Shown here in pieces: positions 1 through 6,373 of a DNA stretch of 6,971 bases. Numbering within the stretch: the first letter of the stretch is position 1; each line of letters opens with the position of its first letter. The stretch is from RGIG3009 sp045590415. Its GTDB lineage: Bacteria; Bacillota; Clostridia; Oscillospirales; Acutalibacteraceae. The position numbers and the translations under genes are program-made. The stretch lies in the NCBI GenBank assembly GCA_045590415.1, contig JAZNRA010000112.1:1-6971 (forward strand), given 5' to 3'. Under the pieces are notes generated by a model. That model had not been told where the DNA came from and ran no database searches. It worked only from the letters and a program-made list of their open reading frames with translations.

Positions 1-2825
1 TCATTGACGTACTGCCAACCCGTTGCTTTTTCACCGTTGATATAATACAGCCAGTTTTCGCCGTCTAACACCCAACCGTATTTCTTTGCCTCTACAACAA
101 CCTCAAATGTATCGGAAAAACCACCGTAAGACACGGTAACGGTTTTCGTGCCCGGCGTGGAACTGTACCCGCTGACGGTATAGTCGGTTATCACCGTGCT
201 TGTGTCGTTATCGTAGTAGGCAGTAACCTCCATACCGGTGTTATCAAAGGCTTCGCCCTCGGTATACGTCAACTTGTTCGGATTTTTCGTTACTGCGATA
301 GAGGACAGTTGTTTCTTTAGCGGTCCAAAAACGATCGGCGTTTTTTCATTATACGGCTCTCCGTCATAACCAATATAAACGATGGGAATTCCACCGTCTT
401 CAAACCGATATCCCCAGTAATCCCACGGTTGACCGTTTAGTAAAAATTCGGTATTTTCATCCCAGCACTGCCAACCGCCTGCCTGCCATAACAACAACGC
501 ATAATATTTTCCTTCTTCAAAAACCGCATCCGTACCGGGCATACGATAAGTGATACCGTCATCCGAAACAACCCAAATATAATCTCCAAAATCATATTGA
601 TTTTCTGCGCCAATAGGTGTCGTTTGGATTTGCAGATTCGCTTTTTCGGGTATCACTTTCCCCACTTTTGGTTCTTCAAACGTCGCCTCGCAGCGAGTGA
701 TATAATAATAAATCGTCACGTCAAAATTCAAGAATGTGCTGACGTTTCCATAGGTGATGGTTAACGTTTGTGTCCCTTGTATATCGGGATTATAACCCGA
801 AATGCCGTCACCCCACCAATCAACAACCTCTTGCGTGCCGTTGTCATAATATAACGTTAATTTTGCATCACCTTCGACAGAAAAATTACCCAACAGTTCA
901 TTATACAAAATTTCCGTCGGCAGTGTTGTCACCGCGATACTCACCAGAGAACGAATCGCACCACACAAATCACAGTCCGTATCGTCAGCACTTGTATGGG
1001 TATGCACATCCGACGGCGCCGTTCTCGTCCATTCACAAGCGTTGCAGGTGGCGTCGCAATCTCCGCCATACGTGTGCTCTGCGCAGGTGTTATAATGCCA
1101 CGTAGCCGATAACAACTCCTCGTTCGAAGAGTCAATAGCTATGGCAGCTTTATCGCTTTCCGAACCGGTATACCAAACATCTTTAAGTCCCCAGCAATAG
1201 CAAAACGCGTAATCCCCAATACTCGTCACACTGTCCGGAATCGTGATCGAGGTCAAATAGCCGCAATCGGAAAACGCCCCATATCCGATACTAGTCACGC
1301 TGCCGTCAGCAGGAATCACGCTGCTCTTACAACCGGCAATCAATTCTTTCTTCTCCGTATGAATCAAACAATTCCCCGCGCTGTGATACACGACATTGTT
1401 TTCATCTACGTTAATGGAGGTCAAACCGCCGCAATGCGAAAACGCACCACTCCCAATACTCGTCGCGCTGTCCCCGATCGTCACCGAGGTCAAACTGCTG
1501 CAACCCTGAAACGCATAACCGCCAATACTCGTCACGCTGTCCGGAATCGTCACCGAGGTCAAACTGCTGCAAGCGAGAAACGCACATTCCCCGATACTCG
1601 TCACGCTGTCCCCGATCATCACCGTAGTCAAACTGTTGCAAACGGAAAATGCTTGACTCCCAATACTCGTCACGCCGTCCCCGATCGTCACCGTGGTCAA
1701 ACTCCTGCAATCGGAAAACGCATAATTCCCGATACTCGTCACACTGTCCGGGATCGTCACCGTAGTCAAACTGCAACAATCGTGAAACGCATAATTCCCG
1801 ATACTCGTCACACTGTCCGGGATCGTCACCGTAGTCAAACTGCAGCAATCGTAAAACGCACAATTCCCGATACTCGTCACACTGTCCGGGATCGTCACCG
1901 AGGTAATGTGATCGCAGCTGAAGGCTCTTGCCGGAATAACCGCCACACCGTCCGGGATCACCAGTTCGGTAATTTTCTCGCCGTTTAAGTACAAGGTGTC
2001 GGCATAGCGTAAAGGATTACTCGAAGAAAAAGGATCACTTTCAGAACCGGCAAAATCAATCGCGCACCACGCCGCAAGATCCGTGATATATACCGAGGTC
2101 AACCCATCGCAACCCGAAAACGCACCACTCCCGATACTCGTCACGCCGTCCCCGATCGTCACCGAGGTCAGGCTGTAGCAAGCGAGAAACGCATCTTCCC
2201 CGATGCTCGTCACACTATCCGGGATCGTCACCGAGGTCAAACTGACGCACCATTCAAACGCGTAATCTGCAATCGTTTTGGTTCCGTCTTTGACGGTGTA
2301 AGCACCGGTAATCGTCGTCTTGGCTTCTATCAAATGCTTCCCGATATACAGCACGCCGTTTTCCCAATGGTTGTTATCGTTATAATACCCGGTATTGTAA
2401 AACGCAGAACGCCCGATACTCGTCACGCTGTCCGGGATCGTCACCGAGGTCAACCGGCTGCAATCGGAAAACGCCCAATACCCAATACTCGTCACGCCGT
2501 CCGGAATCGTAACCGAAGTCAAACTGCTGCAATACTCAAACGCTTGATCCCCGATACTCGTCACGCTGTCCGGAATCGTCACCGCGGTCAAACTATCGCA
2601 ATCCCAAAACGCGCGAAACCCAATACTCGTCACCGGATAACCGCCAAGTGTAGACGGAATGGTAACGTCGCCACCCGCACCGGTGTAATCGGTAATAGTT
2701 GCCTCGCCGTCCGTTACCGTATAGGTATAGTCCCCGCTCGTTGCCGCGCTCACCGGCAACGTGCCGAGCGGCACCACGCACAACAGCAACGCACAGATCA
2801 TAACGATGGATATTGCTTTTTTCAT
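1..2825 (-). CDS. Secreted BspA-like leucine-rich-repeat surface protein with Ig-like domains and start of a wall-binding repeat (C-terminus cut by window edge)
   Basis: One frame is open from an ATG at 2825 to the left edge, 941 codons without a stop. Residues 1-27 form a signal peptide (MKKA start, hydrophobic core ICALLLCVVPL, VSA cleavage site). Residues about 55-553 hold some 17 units of the BspA/LRR_5 type, consensus DSVTSIGxxAFxxCxSLTSV followed by TIP, broken by inserts at about 144-169, 246-291 and 471-509. A segment at about 579-625 has paired Cys motifs (CDATCNAC, CDLC). Two bacterial Ig-like (Big_3-type) domains follow at about 626-703 and 840-918, separated by a Trp-rich region with FEEGKYY and LLNGQ. 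The last residues (NWLYYINGEKATGWQYVN) look like the first cell-wall-binding repeat. The inferred role is a wall-attached adhesin or scaffold; the ligand is unknown. The RBS GAAGGTGA (2830-2837) supports the start. The P-loop gene ends 17 bases upstream, so co-transcription is likely. Confidence 0.93.
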   Translation of the reverse strand, partial: MKKAISIVMICALLLCVVPLGTLPVSAATSGDYTYTVTDGEATITDYTGAGGDVTIPSTLGGYPVTSIGFRAFWDCDSLTAVTIPDSVTSIGDQAFEYCSSLTSVTIPDGVTSIGYWAFSDCSRLTSVTIPDSVTSIGRSAFYNTGYYNDNNHWENGVLYIGKHLIEAKTTITGAYTVKDGTKTIADYAFEWCVSLTSVTIPDSVTSIGEDAFLACYSLTSVTIGDGVTSIGSGAFSGCDGLTSVYITDLAAWCAIDFAGSESDPFSSSNPLRYADTLYLNGEKITELVIPDGVAVIPARAFSCDHITSVTIPDSVTSIGNCAFYDCCSLTTVTIPDSVTSIGNYAFHDCCSLTTVTIPDSVTSIGNYAFSDCRSLTTVTIGDGVTSIGSQAFSVCNSLTTVMIGDSVTSIGECAFLACSSLTSVTIPDSVTSIGGYAFQGCSSLTSVTIGDSATSIGSGAFSHCGGLTSINVDENNVVYHSAGNCLIHTEKKELIAGCKSSVIPADGSVTSIGYGAFSDCGYLTSITIPDSVTSIGDYAFCYCWGLKDVWYTGSESDKAAIAIDSSNEELLSATWHYNTCAEHTYGGDCDATCNACEWTRTAPSDVHTHTSADDTDCDLCGAIRSLVSIAVTTLPTEILYNELLGNFSVEGDAKLTLYYDNGTQEVVDWWGDGISGYNPDIQGTQTLTITYGNVSTFLNFDVTIYYYITRCEATFEEPKVGKVIPEKANLQIQTTPIGAENQYDFGDYIWVVSDDGITYRMPGTDAVFEEGKYYALLLWQAGGWQCWDENTEFLLNGQPWDYWGYRFEDGGIPIVYIGYDGEPYNEKTPIVFGPLKKQLSSIAVTKNPNKLTYTEGEAFDNTGMEVTAYYDNDTSTVITDYTVSGYSSTPGTKTVTVSYGGFSDTFEVVVEAKKYGWVLDGENWLYYINGEKATGWQYVN
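1416..1910 (-). repeat. Tandem 69-base LRR-coding repeats, block of seven
   Basis: The GGT/AGT triplet that ends each unit on the plus strand falls at 1421, 1490, 1559, 1628, 1697, 1766, 1835 and 1904, an exact 69-base period over seven intervals. Each unit encodes one 23-residue LRR_5 repeat. Units at about 1697-1904 are nearly identical at DNA level (GATACTCGTCACACTGTCCG recurs), which suggests recent duplication or gene conversion. Confidence 0.9.
2099..2270 (-). repeat. Tandem 69-base LRR-coding repeats, short block
   Basis: Unit-end triplets at 2099, 2168 and 2237 keep the same 69-base period. The block encodes LRR units 5-7 of the surface protein and is separated from the 1416-1910 block by an insert that includes the DLAAWCAIDF segment. 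Confidence 0.85.
2405..2660 (-). repeat. Tandem 69-base LRR-coding repeats, N-terminal block
   Basis: Unit-end triplets at 2450, 2519 and 2588 are 69 bases apart. The block encodes LRR units 1-4, directly after the signal peptide and a short leader. It is separated from the 2099-2270 block by a non-LRR insert of the NGVLYIGKHLIEAK type that is common in BspA-like proteins. Confidence 0.85.
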
Positions 2826-2842
2826 ATAATCACCTTCAACTG

Positions 2843-3337
2843 TTAAATAATTCCCTGTGTTATCAGACTATCAATAAACTCTTTCATAGATGCCGCCTGA
2901 CGCTCATTTGCCGTACACTGTTGTTGTATAATAAATTGTGAATCCACATAAGTACGATTTTTCTCGTGTGTGATAGACGCCTTGGCTATCCAAAAAATAT
3001 CGCCGGTAGCCGCCTCCTTCTCAACATACTCACAGGTAGCACCTTTGCTTCGCGTGGCACAGACGTATAAATCACAACCCTCTTTGTTGTACTGCTTCTT
3101 CAGCCATTCGAAATCCTTTTCTAATGCCTCTTTTGTATCACCCCTCGTGGTGATACCGATCTTCTTCCCGTTATACGTAACAACATAACAGTTATCTTTT
3201 TCTTTATCAACGGGTATTTTAATGGGATGGTTGGGCTTGATGTTCTGAGTAAAATCGTTTGACAACAGACCTGTCAATAAATTGAGCGTTGTCGTTTTCC
3301 CTTTTGAACCTTTTCCCCACAATGCCAGTACTTTCAT
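2843..3337 (-). CDS. Small P-loop ATPase (ParA/MinD-like Walker A), function unknown
   Basis: A 164-residue protein starts at the ATG at 3337 behind a purine-rich RBS (GAGGAGAGG). Strand 1 plus P-loop read MKVLALWGKGSKGKTTTLN, with the Walker A motif GKGSKGKT at residues 8-15. The extra Lys at residue 9 (K-G-x-x-G-K-T-T) resembles the deviant Walker A of ParA/MinD-type SIMIBI ATPases, with one Gly replaced by Ser. Other notable segments are GITTRGD (61-67) and CDLYVCATRSKGATC (88-102), which could supply switch or Walker B functions. There is no signal peptide or membrane segment, so it is cytoplasmic. I do not recognise a characterised family. It lies 17 bases upstream of the LRR gene on the same strand and divergent from an RHH protein. 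Local base use is more AT-rich than in the kinase and dehydrogenase genes. Alternative reading: a small AAA/KTI12-like NTP-binding protein. Confidence 0.88.
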   Translation of the reverse strand: MKVLALWGKGSKGKTTTLNLLTGLLSNDFTQNIKPNHPIKIPVDKEKDNCYVVTYNGKKIGITTRGDTKEALEKDFEWLKKQYNKEGCDLYVCATRSKGATCEYVEKEAATGDIFWIAKASITHEKNRTYVDSQFIIQQQCTANERQAASMKEFIDSLITQGII

Positions 3338-3385
3338 GTTGCCGCCTCTCCTCTTTTTCGTACATATACGATTTTTTCCATCACA

Positions 3386-3414
3386 AGTATACCACCGCCC
3401 GCATCGGCGAGCAA
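3386..3414 (-). promoter_or_regulatory. Promoter of the P-loop ATPase/LRR unit
   Basis: On the minus strand TTGCTC (3409-3414) and TATACT (3386-3391) are separated by exactly 17 bases. Transcription would start near 3379, giving a leader of about 40 bases before the ATG at 3337. The leader contains an imperfect 14-base palindrome, TCGTACATATACGA, at 3358-3371. Confidence 0.6.
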
Positions 3415-3440
3415 GAGTATTTTACTTGCAAATTTGCTTA

Positions 3441-3469
3441 TTTTCATAATTGCGTGAATCGCGTACAAT
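3441..3469 (+). promoter_or_regulatory. Candidate promoter of the RHH gene
   Basis: TTTTCA (3441-3446) and TACAAT (3464-3469) are 17 bases apart on the plus strand, which puts the transcript start a few bases before the RBS. The -35 box is a modest match (four of six). The promoter faces away from the P-loop promoter at 3386-3414, so an RHH repressor bound here could control both. Confidence 0.45.
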
Positions 3470-3489
3470 ACTAGTGTGAGGTGAGCGTG

Positions 3490-3666
3490 ATGTTTACAGT
3501 GAAAAAAACGCAAAATTCCAATAAGACCATCCGTATGCCGGATGCACTCATTGAGCGTCTGCAGAAGATAGCAGATGCGAACGACATTTCCTTTAATCAG
3601 TTGGTCGTTCAGTGCTGTGAGTACGCGCTGGACCATCAGAAGGCACCGGCTGATCGGGAGAAGTAA
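3490..3666 (+). CDS. Ribbon-helix-helix (Arc/CopG-type) DNA-binding protein
   Basis: A 58-residue protein with a complete RHH fold pattern: a strand at KTIRMP (about residues 12-17), helix A at DALIERLQKIADAN and helix B at SFNQLVVQCCEYAL. Such proteins bind DNA as dimers through the strand and commonly repress their own or neighbouring promoters; some are antitoxins. The ATG at 3490 is chosen because GAGGTGA at 3478-3484 sits five bases upstream. The in-frame GTG at 3481 lies inside that RBS and is unlikely. No toxin-like partner gene is visible next to it on the same strand. The closest gene is the divergent P-loop ATPase, so autoregulation plus control of the ATPase/LRR unit is a reasonable inference, though a role elsewhere in the genome cannot be excluded. 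Confidence 0.85.
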   Translation: MFTVKKTQNSNKTIRMPDALIERLQKIADANDISFNQLVVQCCEYALDHQKAPADREK

Positions 3667-3728
3667 CGGTAAACGGCTTATCCGGCTGTTCCTCGAATAG
3701 GTCCGGCTTTGATTTTTCACACATAACG

Positions 3729-3770
3729 AACACCCCCACGAACAGTATGGTTTGTCGGGGGTGTTTTTGT
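3729..3770 (+). terminator. Rho-independent terminator after the RHH gene
   Basis: AACACCCCC (3729-3737) pairs with GGGGGTGTT (3757-3765). The stem extends inward through ACGAAC/GTTTGT with one bulged C, and the 3' arm runs into TTTTTGT. On the opposite strand the U-tract is poor, so it may stop kinase transcripts only weakly. Confidence 0.85.
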
Positions 3771-3784
3771 CCTTAGCAAGCTGC

Positions 3785-4486
3785 TTAGTTAAGCGCTTTT
3801 TTCAGCGCCCACACGTCGGGGTATCGTGCGGCAGGGTCAAGGCGGGTGCATTTTTCAATGACCTTTCGCAAACTACCGTTCGCCGCTTGCTTGGTGGGAT
3901 GCTCGCCGGTGAGCATCACGTTCATCATGATTCCCATCGCAAAAACATCCGAACGGCCGTCGGTCTGTGCCACACCGAATTGCTCGGGAGCGGCGTAACC
4001 GGCGGTGCCGATGACCACCGTGTCCCGCGAGGCCGTCGGTTTATAGTGGCGGGCGGTGTCGAAATCGAGCAGTACCACCCGCCCCTCGGACGTGACCATC
4101 ACGTTTTCGGGTTTGATATCCCGATGTACGATGCCGACGCTGTGGAGAAAGCCGACCGCGTCGCATACCGCCGTCATCACCGCACGCACGCCGTCCGCGT
4201 TGTACAGACCGCTTTTTAAGATCTGTGCGACCGTCGTGCCATCGATGAATTCTTCCAGTACTGTGCACCGACCGTTTTCCTCGCACACCTCGTATACGCG
4301 CGGCAGGTTTTCGTGACGTACCGTCTGTAACAGACGGTACCCCGCCCCGTTGCCCTCAAACGACAGACACACTAAATCTTTTCCCATTTGCTTATGCCGC
4401 AGGCGACGAATGGTGATCTTGTCGGTGTCGCGCAACACACCGACCACACCGTATTCGTCCTGTAAAACGCGGTCCAACCATTGCAT
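3785..4486 (-). CDS. Short Hanks-type serine/threonine protein kinase domain protein
   Basis: A 233-residue soluble kinase domain with no transmembrane, PASTA or other sensor segment. The catalytic loop is HRDIKPEN (121-128; Asp123, Lys125, Asn128), the metal-binding motif is DFD (141-143) instead of DFG, the P+1 region is GTAGYAAPEQ (160-169), and Asp180 in SDVFAMG stabilises the loop. The N-lobe is divergent: no GxGxxG loop is evident, and the stretch where a VAIK lysine is expected reads DLVCLSFEG, without Lys. ATP binding may therefore be atypical, or another Lys may substitute. HTVL-type hinge residues are replaced by TVLEEFIDG (75-83). The gene is divergent from an HTH gene across a 61-base gap, an arrangement that suggests a functional pair. 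The likely substrate is that HTH protein or another cytoplasmic protein; this is inference. Start ATG at 4486, weak RBS AAGGGTG upstream. Confidence 0.93.
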   Translation of the reverse strand: MQWLDRVLQDEYGVVGVLRDTDKITIRRLRHKQMGKDLVCLSFEGNGAGYRLLQTVRHENLPRVYEVCEENGRCTVLEEFIDGTTVAQILKSGLYNADGVRAVMTAVCDAVGFLHSVGIVHRDIKPENVMVTSEGRVVLLDFDTARHYKPTASRDTVVIGTAGYAAPEQFGVAQTDGRSDVFAMGIMMNVMLTGEHPTKQAANGSLRKVIEKCTRLDPAARYPDVWALKKALN

Positions 4487-4498
4487 ACAAACACACCC

Positions 4499-4527
4499 TT
4501 GTCAAATTTAGTATAGCATGCTACACT
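4499..4527 (+). promoter_or_regulatory. Promoter of the HTH gene
   Basis: TTGTCA (4499-4504) and TACACT (4522-4527) are 17 bases apart. Transcription would start near 4534, leaving a very short leader that contains AAAGGGAAG ahead of the ATG at 4548. The -10 box forms the right arm of the 4510-4527 palindrome. Confidence 0.65.
4510..4527. promoter_or_regulatory. 18-base palindrome, candidate operator shared by kinase and HTH genes
   Basis: AGTATAGCATGCTACACT is palindromic at eight of nine base pairs, with a perfect core TAGCATGCTA at 4513-4522. Its two arms are the -10 boxes of the two divergent promoters. A dimeric regulator bound here would block both. The adjacent HTH protein is the obvious candidate, but this is inferred from position only. 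Confidence 0.55.
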
Positions 4528-4538
4528 GAGAAAGGGAA
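4510..4538 (-). promoter_or_regulatory. Candidate promoter of the kinase gene
   Basis: On the minus strand TATACT (4510-4515) is a good -10 box; the -35 position (4533-4538, TTCCCT) is a poor match, so activation or dependence on the -10 alone is possible. The predicted start near 4503 overlaps the -35 box of the divergent HTH promoter. Confidence 0.5.
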
Positions 4539-4547
4539 GTGAAAAAT

Positions 4548-4967
4548 ATGGCGAAAGAAACCAAAGAAATGTTGGAGCAACTTAAAACCGCGGAGAGTCT
4601 GGACGGGTATCTGCACGAGAACGAGGATCATCTGGTGGGCGGCGCGATCAGCACGCAGTTGGAAACCGCTTTGCGGGAAACAGGGCTTTCAAAAGCCGAG
4701 GTCTTGCACCGTGCCGAAATCAACGATATCTACGGATATCAATTGTTCGCGGGATCGCGCAAGCCGTCACGCGATAAACTGATCGCCTTGTGTATCGGTA
4801 TGTCACTGACCCTCGACCGCACACAAGCCCTGCTCAAAGCCACCGGCTTTGCCCCCCTCTACGCGAAAAACAAGCGGGACAGTATCCTTATTTTCGGGAT
4901 TCAAAACAAACAGACGGTATTGGAACTCAACACCGCCCTGTACGACCACGCCGAGCCCACGTTGTAA
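4548..4967 (+). CDS. Helix-turn-helix (XRE-like) regulator paired with the kinase
   Basis: A 139-residue protein with a Glu/Lys-rich N-terminal helix and a helix-turn-helix region at about residues 36-90: LETALRETGLSKAEVLHRAEI, then YGYQLFAGSRKPSRDKLIAL as the recognition segment. A C-terminal helical part (about 91-139) follows, with LYAKNKRDSILIFGI. The 'KPSRDKLIAL...GMSL...LLKATG' pattern is typical of XRE-like regulators of gut Clostridia that sit beside short Ser/Thr kinases. The ATG at 4548 fits the AAAGGGAAG RBS; an in-frame GTG at 4539 is too close to it. Ser73 and Ser/Thr residues around the HTH are possible kinase targets, which is speculation. It is transcribed divergently from the kinase gene and may bind the shared palindrome at 4510-4527. 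It ends before a bidirectional terminator. Confidence 0.85.
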   Translation: MAKETKEMLEQLKTAESLDGYLHENEDHLVGGAISTQLETALRETGLSKAEVLHRAEINDIYGYQLFAGSRKPSRDKLIALCIGMSLTLDRTQALLKATGFAPLYAKNKRDSILIFGIQNKQTVLELNTALYDHAEPTL

Positions 4968-4985
4968 TTTCGACCGATAATAAAA

Positions 4986-5016
4986 CAGGGACGTCAAACG
5001 ACGTCCCTGCTTTTTT
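4986..5016. terminator. Bidirectional rho-independent terminator
   Basis: CAGGGACGTC (4986-4995) and GACGTCCCTG (5000-5009) form a perfect 10-base-pair stem with an AAAC loop. CTTTTTT follows on the plus strand, and TTTTATTAT follows on the minus strand. It serves both the HTH gene (ends 4967) and the convergent dehydrogenase gene (ends 5023). Confidence 0.93.
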
Positions 5017-5022
5017 CTGTTC

Positions 5023-6135
5023 TTATTTCTCCCAGGGGAAAACGTACTGCGTCAGGCCCAACGCGTCGCGCACCTCGATGATCTCTTTTTGCACCGATTC
5101 GTTGATCGGCACACCGTCTTTGCGTGCGAGACGGATCTCGTACTCCTTTTCGCCCGCCGTGTAGATGCGCTCGGCATCGGGGGCTTTCTTGGAGGCGCGA
5201 ACACTGCGGATGATGTCGCCCGCTTTCTTGCGTGCCAGCTCCTCGCCGAGGAAGTGATCGGTATCGATCGCAATAAACCAATGGCCGAGCTGATACGGAC
5301 GGATATTGCCGTTTTCGTCTTTACCGTCGAGGTCCTTGCCGTAAGCGCCGTCCTGCAGAATGGAGGAGAAGAATTCCACCGCCATCGCAAAGCCGTAGCC
5401 CTTGTAGCCGCCCAGCGCTTCGCCGATACCGCCGAGCGTGGTCAGCGCCGCCGTACCGCCGCGGATCTTCTTCAGCGCCACACCGGCGTCACCCTCAACG
5501 GCGGAACCGTCAATACCGATGATGGTGCCCGGATGCACGTCCTCACCGATACGCTCGTAATATTCCACCTTGCCGTTTTGGGTAATGGAGGTGGCACAGT
5601 CAAAGTTAAAGTCAAACGCCTCGTCGGTCGGCACGCCGATGGTAAAGGGGTTGGTACCGAACATACCCTCCACACCGAACGTCGGCGCCACGGACGGTCT
5701 TGCGTTGGTGCCCGTCATACCGATGCAACCCGCCTTGGTCGCCATCGAGGTATAATACCCCGCAATGCCGTAGTGGCAGGAATTGCGCACCGCGACCATG
5801 CCCATACCATATTCCTTGGCTTTGGCGATCGCCATGCTCATGGCGGTATGACCGATGACCTGACCCATGCCGTGATGACCGTCGATCACCGCGGTGGTGG
5901 GGGTCTCTTTCACGATCTCGATCTCGGTGACGGCATTCTGGATACCCGCCTTGATGCGGTCCAGATACACCGGCTTGAAGCGGTTGACACCGTGCGACTC
6001 AATGCCGCGCTTATCCGATTCCAGCAGAACGTCTGCACAGATCTCCGCATCCTTGCGCGGGATACCGTATCCCACAAACGCATCGATCACGAAATCGGTA
6101 ATCGTTTTCCAATCCACAATGTTTGTCTTTGCCAT
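5023..6135 (-). CDS. Malate/L-lactate dehydrogenase family (Ldh_2) NAD(P)-dependent oxidoreductase
   Basis: A 370-residue protein, full length for the Ldh_2 family (Pfam PF02615), which includes malate, L-lactate, ureidoglycolate and L-sulfolactate dehydrogenases. These reduce or oxidise 2-hydroxy/2-oxo acids with NAD(P)(H) and use a fold unrelated to classical lactate dehydrogenase. Family landmarks visible: ESHGVNR at 46-52 with the catalytic His48, GHHGMGQVIG at 86-95, RNSCHYGIAGYY at 117-128 (His121), GTNPFTIGVP at 160-169, CATSITQNGK at 180-189 and GYKGYGFAMAVE at 243-254. It is soluble and cytoplasmic. The start is secure: AAGGAGG at 6145-6151 lies nine bases before the ATG. The gene appears monocistronic, with its own promoter (6173-6201) and the shared terminator at 4986-5016. 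The exact substrate cannot be read from sequence; malate is the usual default assignment. Confidence 0.95.
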   Translation of the reverse strand: MAKTNIVDWKTITDFVIDAFVGYGIPRKDAEICADVLLESDKRGIESHGVNRFKPVYLDRIKAGIQNAVTEIEIVKETPTTAVIDGHHGMGQVIGHTAMSMAIAKAKEYGMGMVAVRNSCHYGIAGYYTSMATKAGCIGMTGTNARPSVAPTFGVEGMFGTNPFTIGVPTDEAFDFNFDCATSITQNGKVEYYERIGEDVHPGTIIGIDGSAVEGDAGVALKKIRGGTAALTTLGGIGEALGGYKGYGFAMAVEFFSSILQDGAYGKDLDGKDENGNIRPYQLGHWFIAIDTDHFLGEELARKKAGDIIRSVRASKKAPDAERIYTAGEKEYEIRLARKDGVPINESVQKEIIEVRDALGLTQYVFPWEK

Positions 6136-6172
6136 GGTTTGTTTCCTCCTTACAAACTTGATCCTCGTTCAC

Positions 6173-6201
6173 ACTATAGCACAACTGTGTTCGTTTTTCA
6201 A
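6173..6201 (-). promoter_or_regulatory. Promoter of the Ldh_2 dehydrogenase gene
   Basis: On the minus strand TTGAAA (6196-6201) and TATAGT (6173-6178) are 17 bases apart. Transcription would start near 6166, giving a leader of about 30 bases that carries the AAGGAGG RBS. A weaker candidate further upstream, TTGGAT-N17-TATAAC with an extended TGA before the -10, lies at about 6241-6270. Confidence 0.7.
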
Positions 6202-6331
6202 CAACCCCGCGTGAAGTTTTTAGTGCATCACCTCTTCTTGAGTTATATCACATTATATGACTTGATCCAATACTTTGCGGAGCAAAGTTAGAAACTTGTC
6301 AAGATTAGTGGACAGATAAAAGAGTGAAAAA

Positions 6332-6373
6332 GTAAAATCGACAAGCTTCTGTCGAAACCTGTCGATTTTTGGC
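6332..6373. repeat. 42-base hairpin repeat, copy 1
   Basis: This copy matches 6558-6599 at 41 of 42 bases. The stem AAAATCGACAAG (6334-6345) faces CCTGTCGATTTT (6358-6369) with one mismatch, around the loop CTTCTGTCGAAA. On the minus strand it directly follows a CCA-like tRNA end, just as copy 2 does, and would act as a terminator. Confidence 0.85.

Noticed and set aside
1411..1863. Second minus-strand frame through the same repeats
   Set aside because: A frame-shifted shadow of the LRR repeats with no upstream start signal; the LRR frame is continuous through it.
1359..1988. Plus-strand open frame of 209 codons with repeated RHTVRDRHR-type units
   Set aside because: It is antisense to the LRR array; the 69-base periodicity keeps several frames open. 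It has no RBS, and the minus frame has a signal peptide, family motifs and full continuity.
1416..2660. Regular repeats that might be taken for a CRISPR array
   Set aside because: The period is 69 bases with no unique spacers; every unit is coding and fits one LRR, and no cas gene is present.
2334..2846. Plus-strand open frame of 170 codons
   Set aside because: Antisense to the LRR N-terminus and signal peptide, with low-complexity Arg/His content.
3490..3666. RHH gene as the antitoxin of a toxin-antitoxin pair
   Set aside because: No small toxin-like gene follows within the transcript before the terminator at 3729-3770.
3334..3720. Minus-strand open frame of 128 codons ending at the P-loop start
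   Set aside because: It runs antisense through the RHH gene and through the P-loop promoter; no family features and no RBS.
3752..4219. Plus-strand open frame of 155 codons across the kinase
   Set aside because: Antisense to the kinase C-lobe, which carries HRDIKPEN and APEQ; no start signals.
6272..6288. ACTTTGC/GCAAAGT hairpin as a terminator
   Set aside because: The stem is short and neither side has a U-tract.
5089..6291. Plus-strand open frame of 400 codons
   Set aside because: Antisense to the Ldh_2 dehydrogenase, with His/Arg/Thr-rich low-information translation; the minus gene has all family motifs, an RBS and a promoter.
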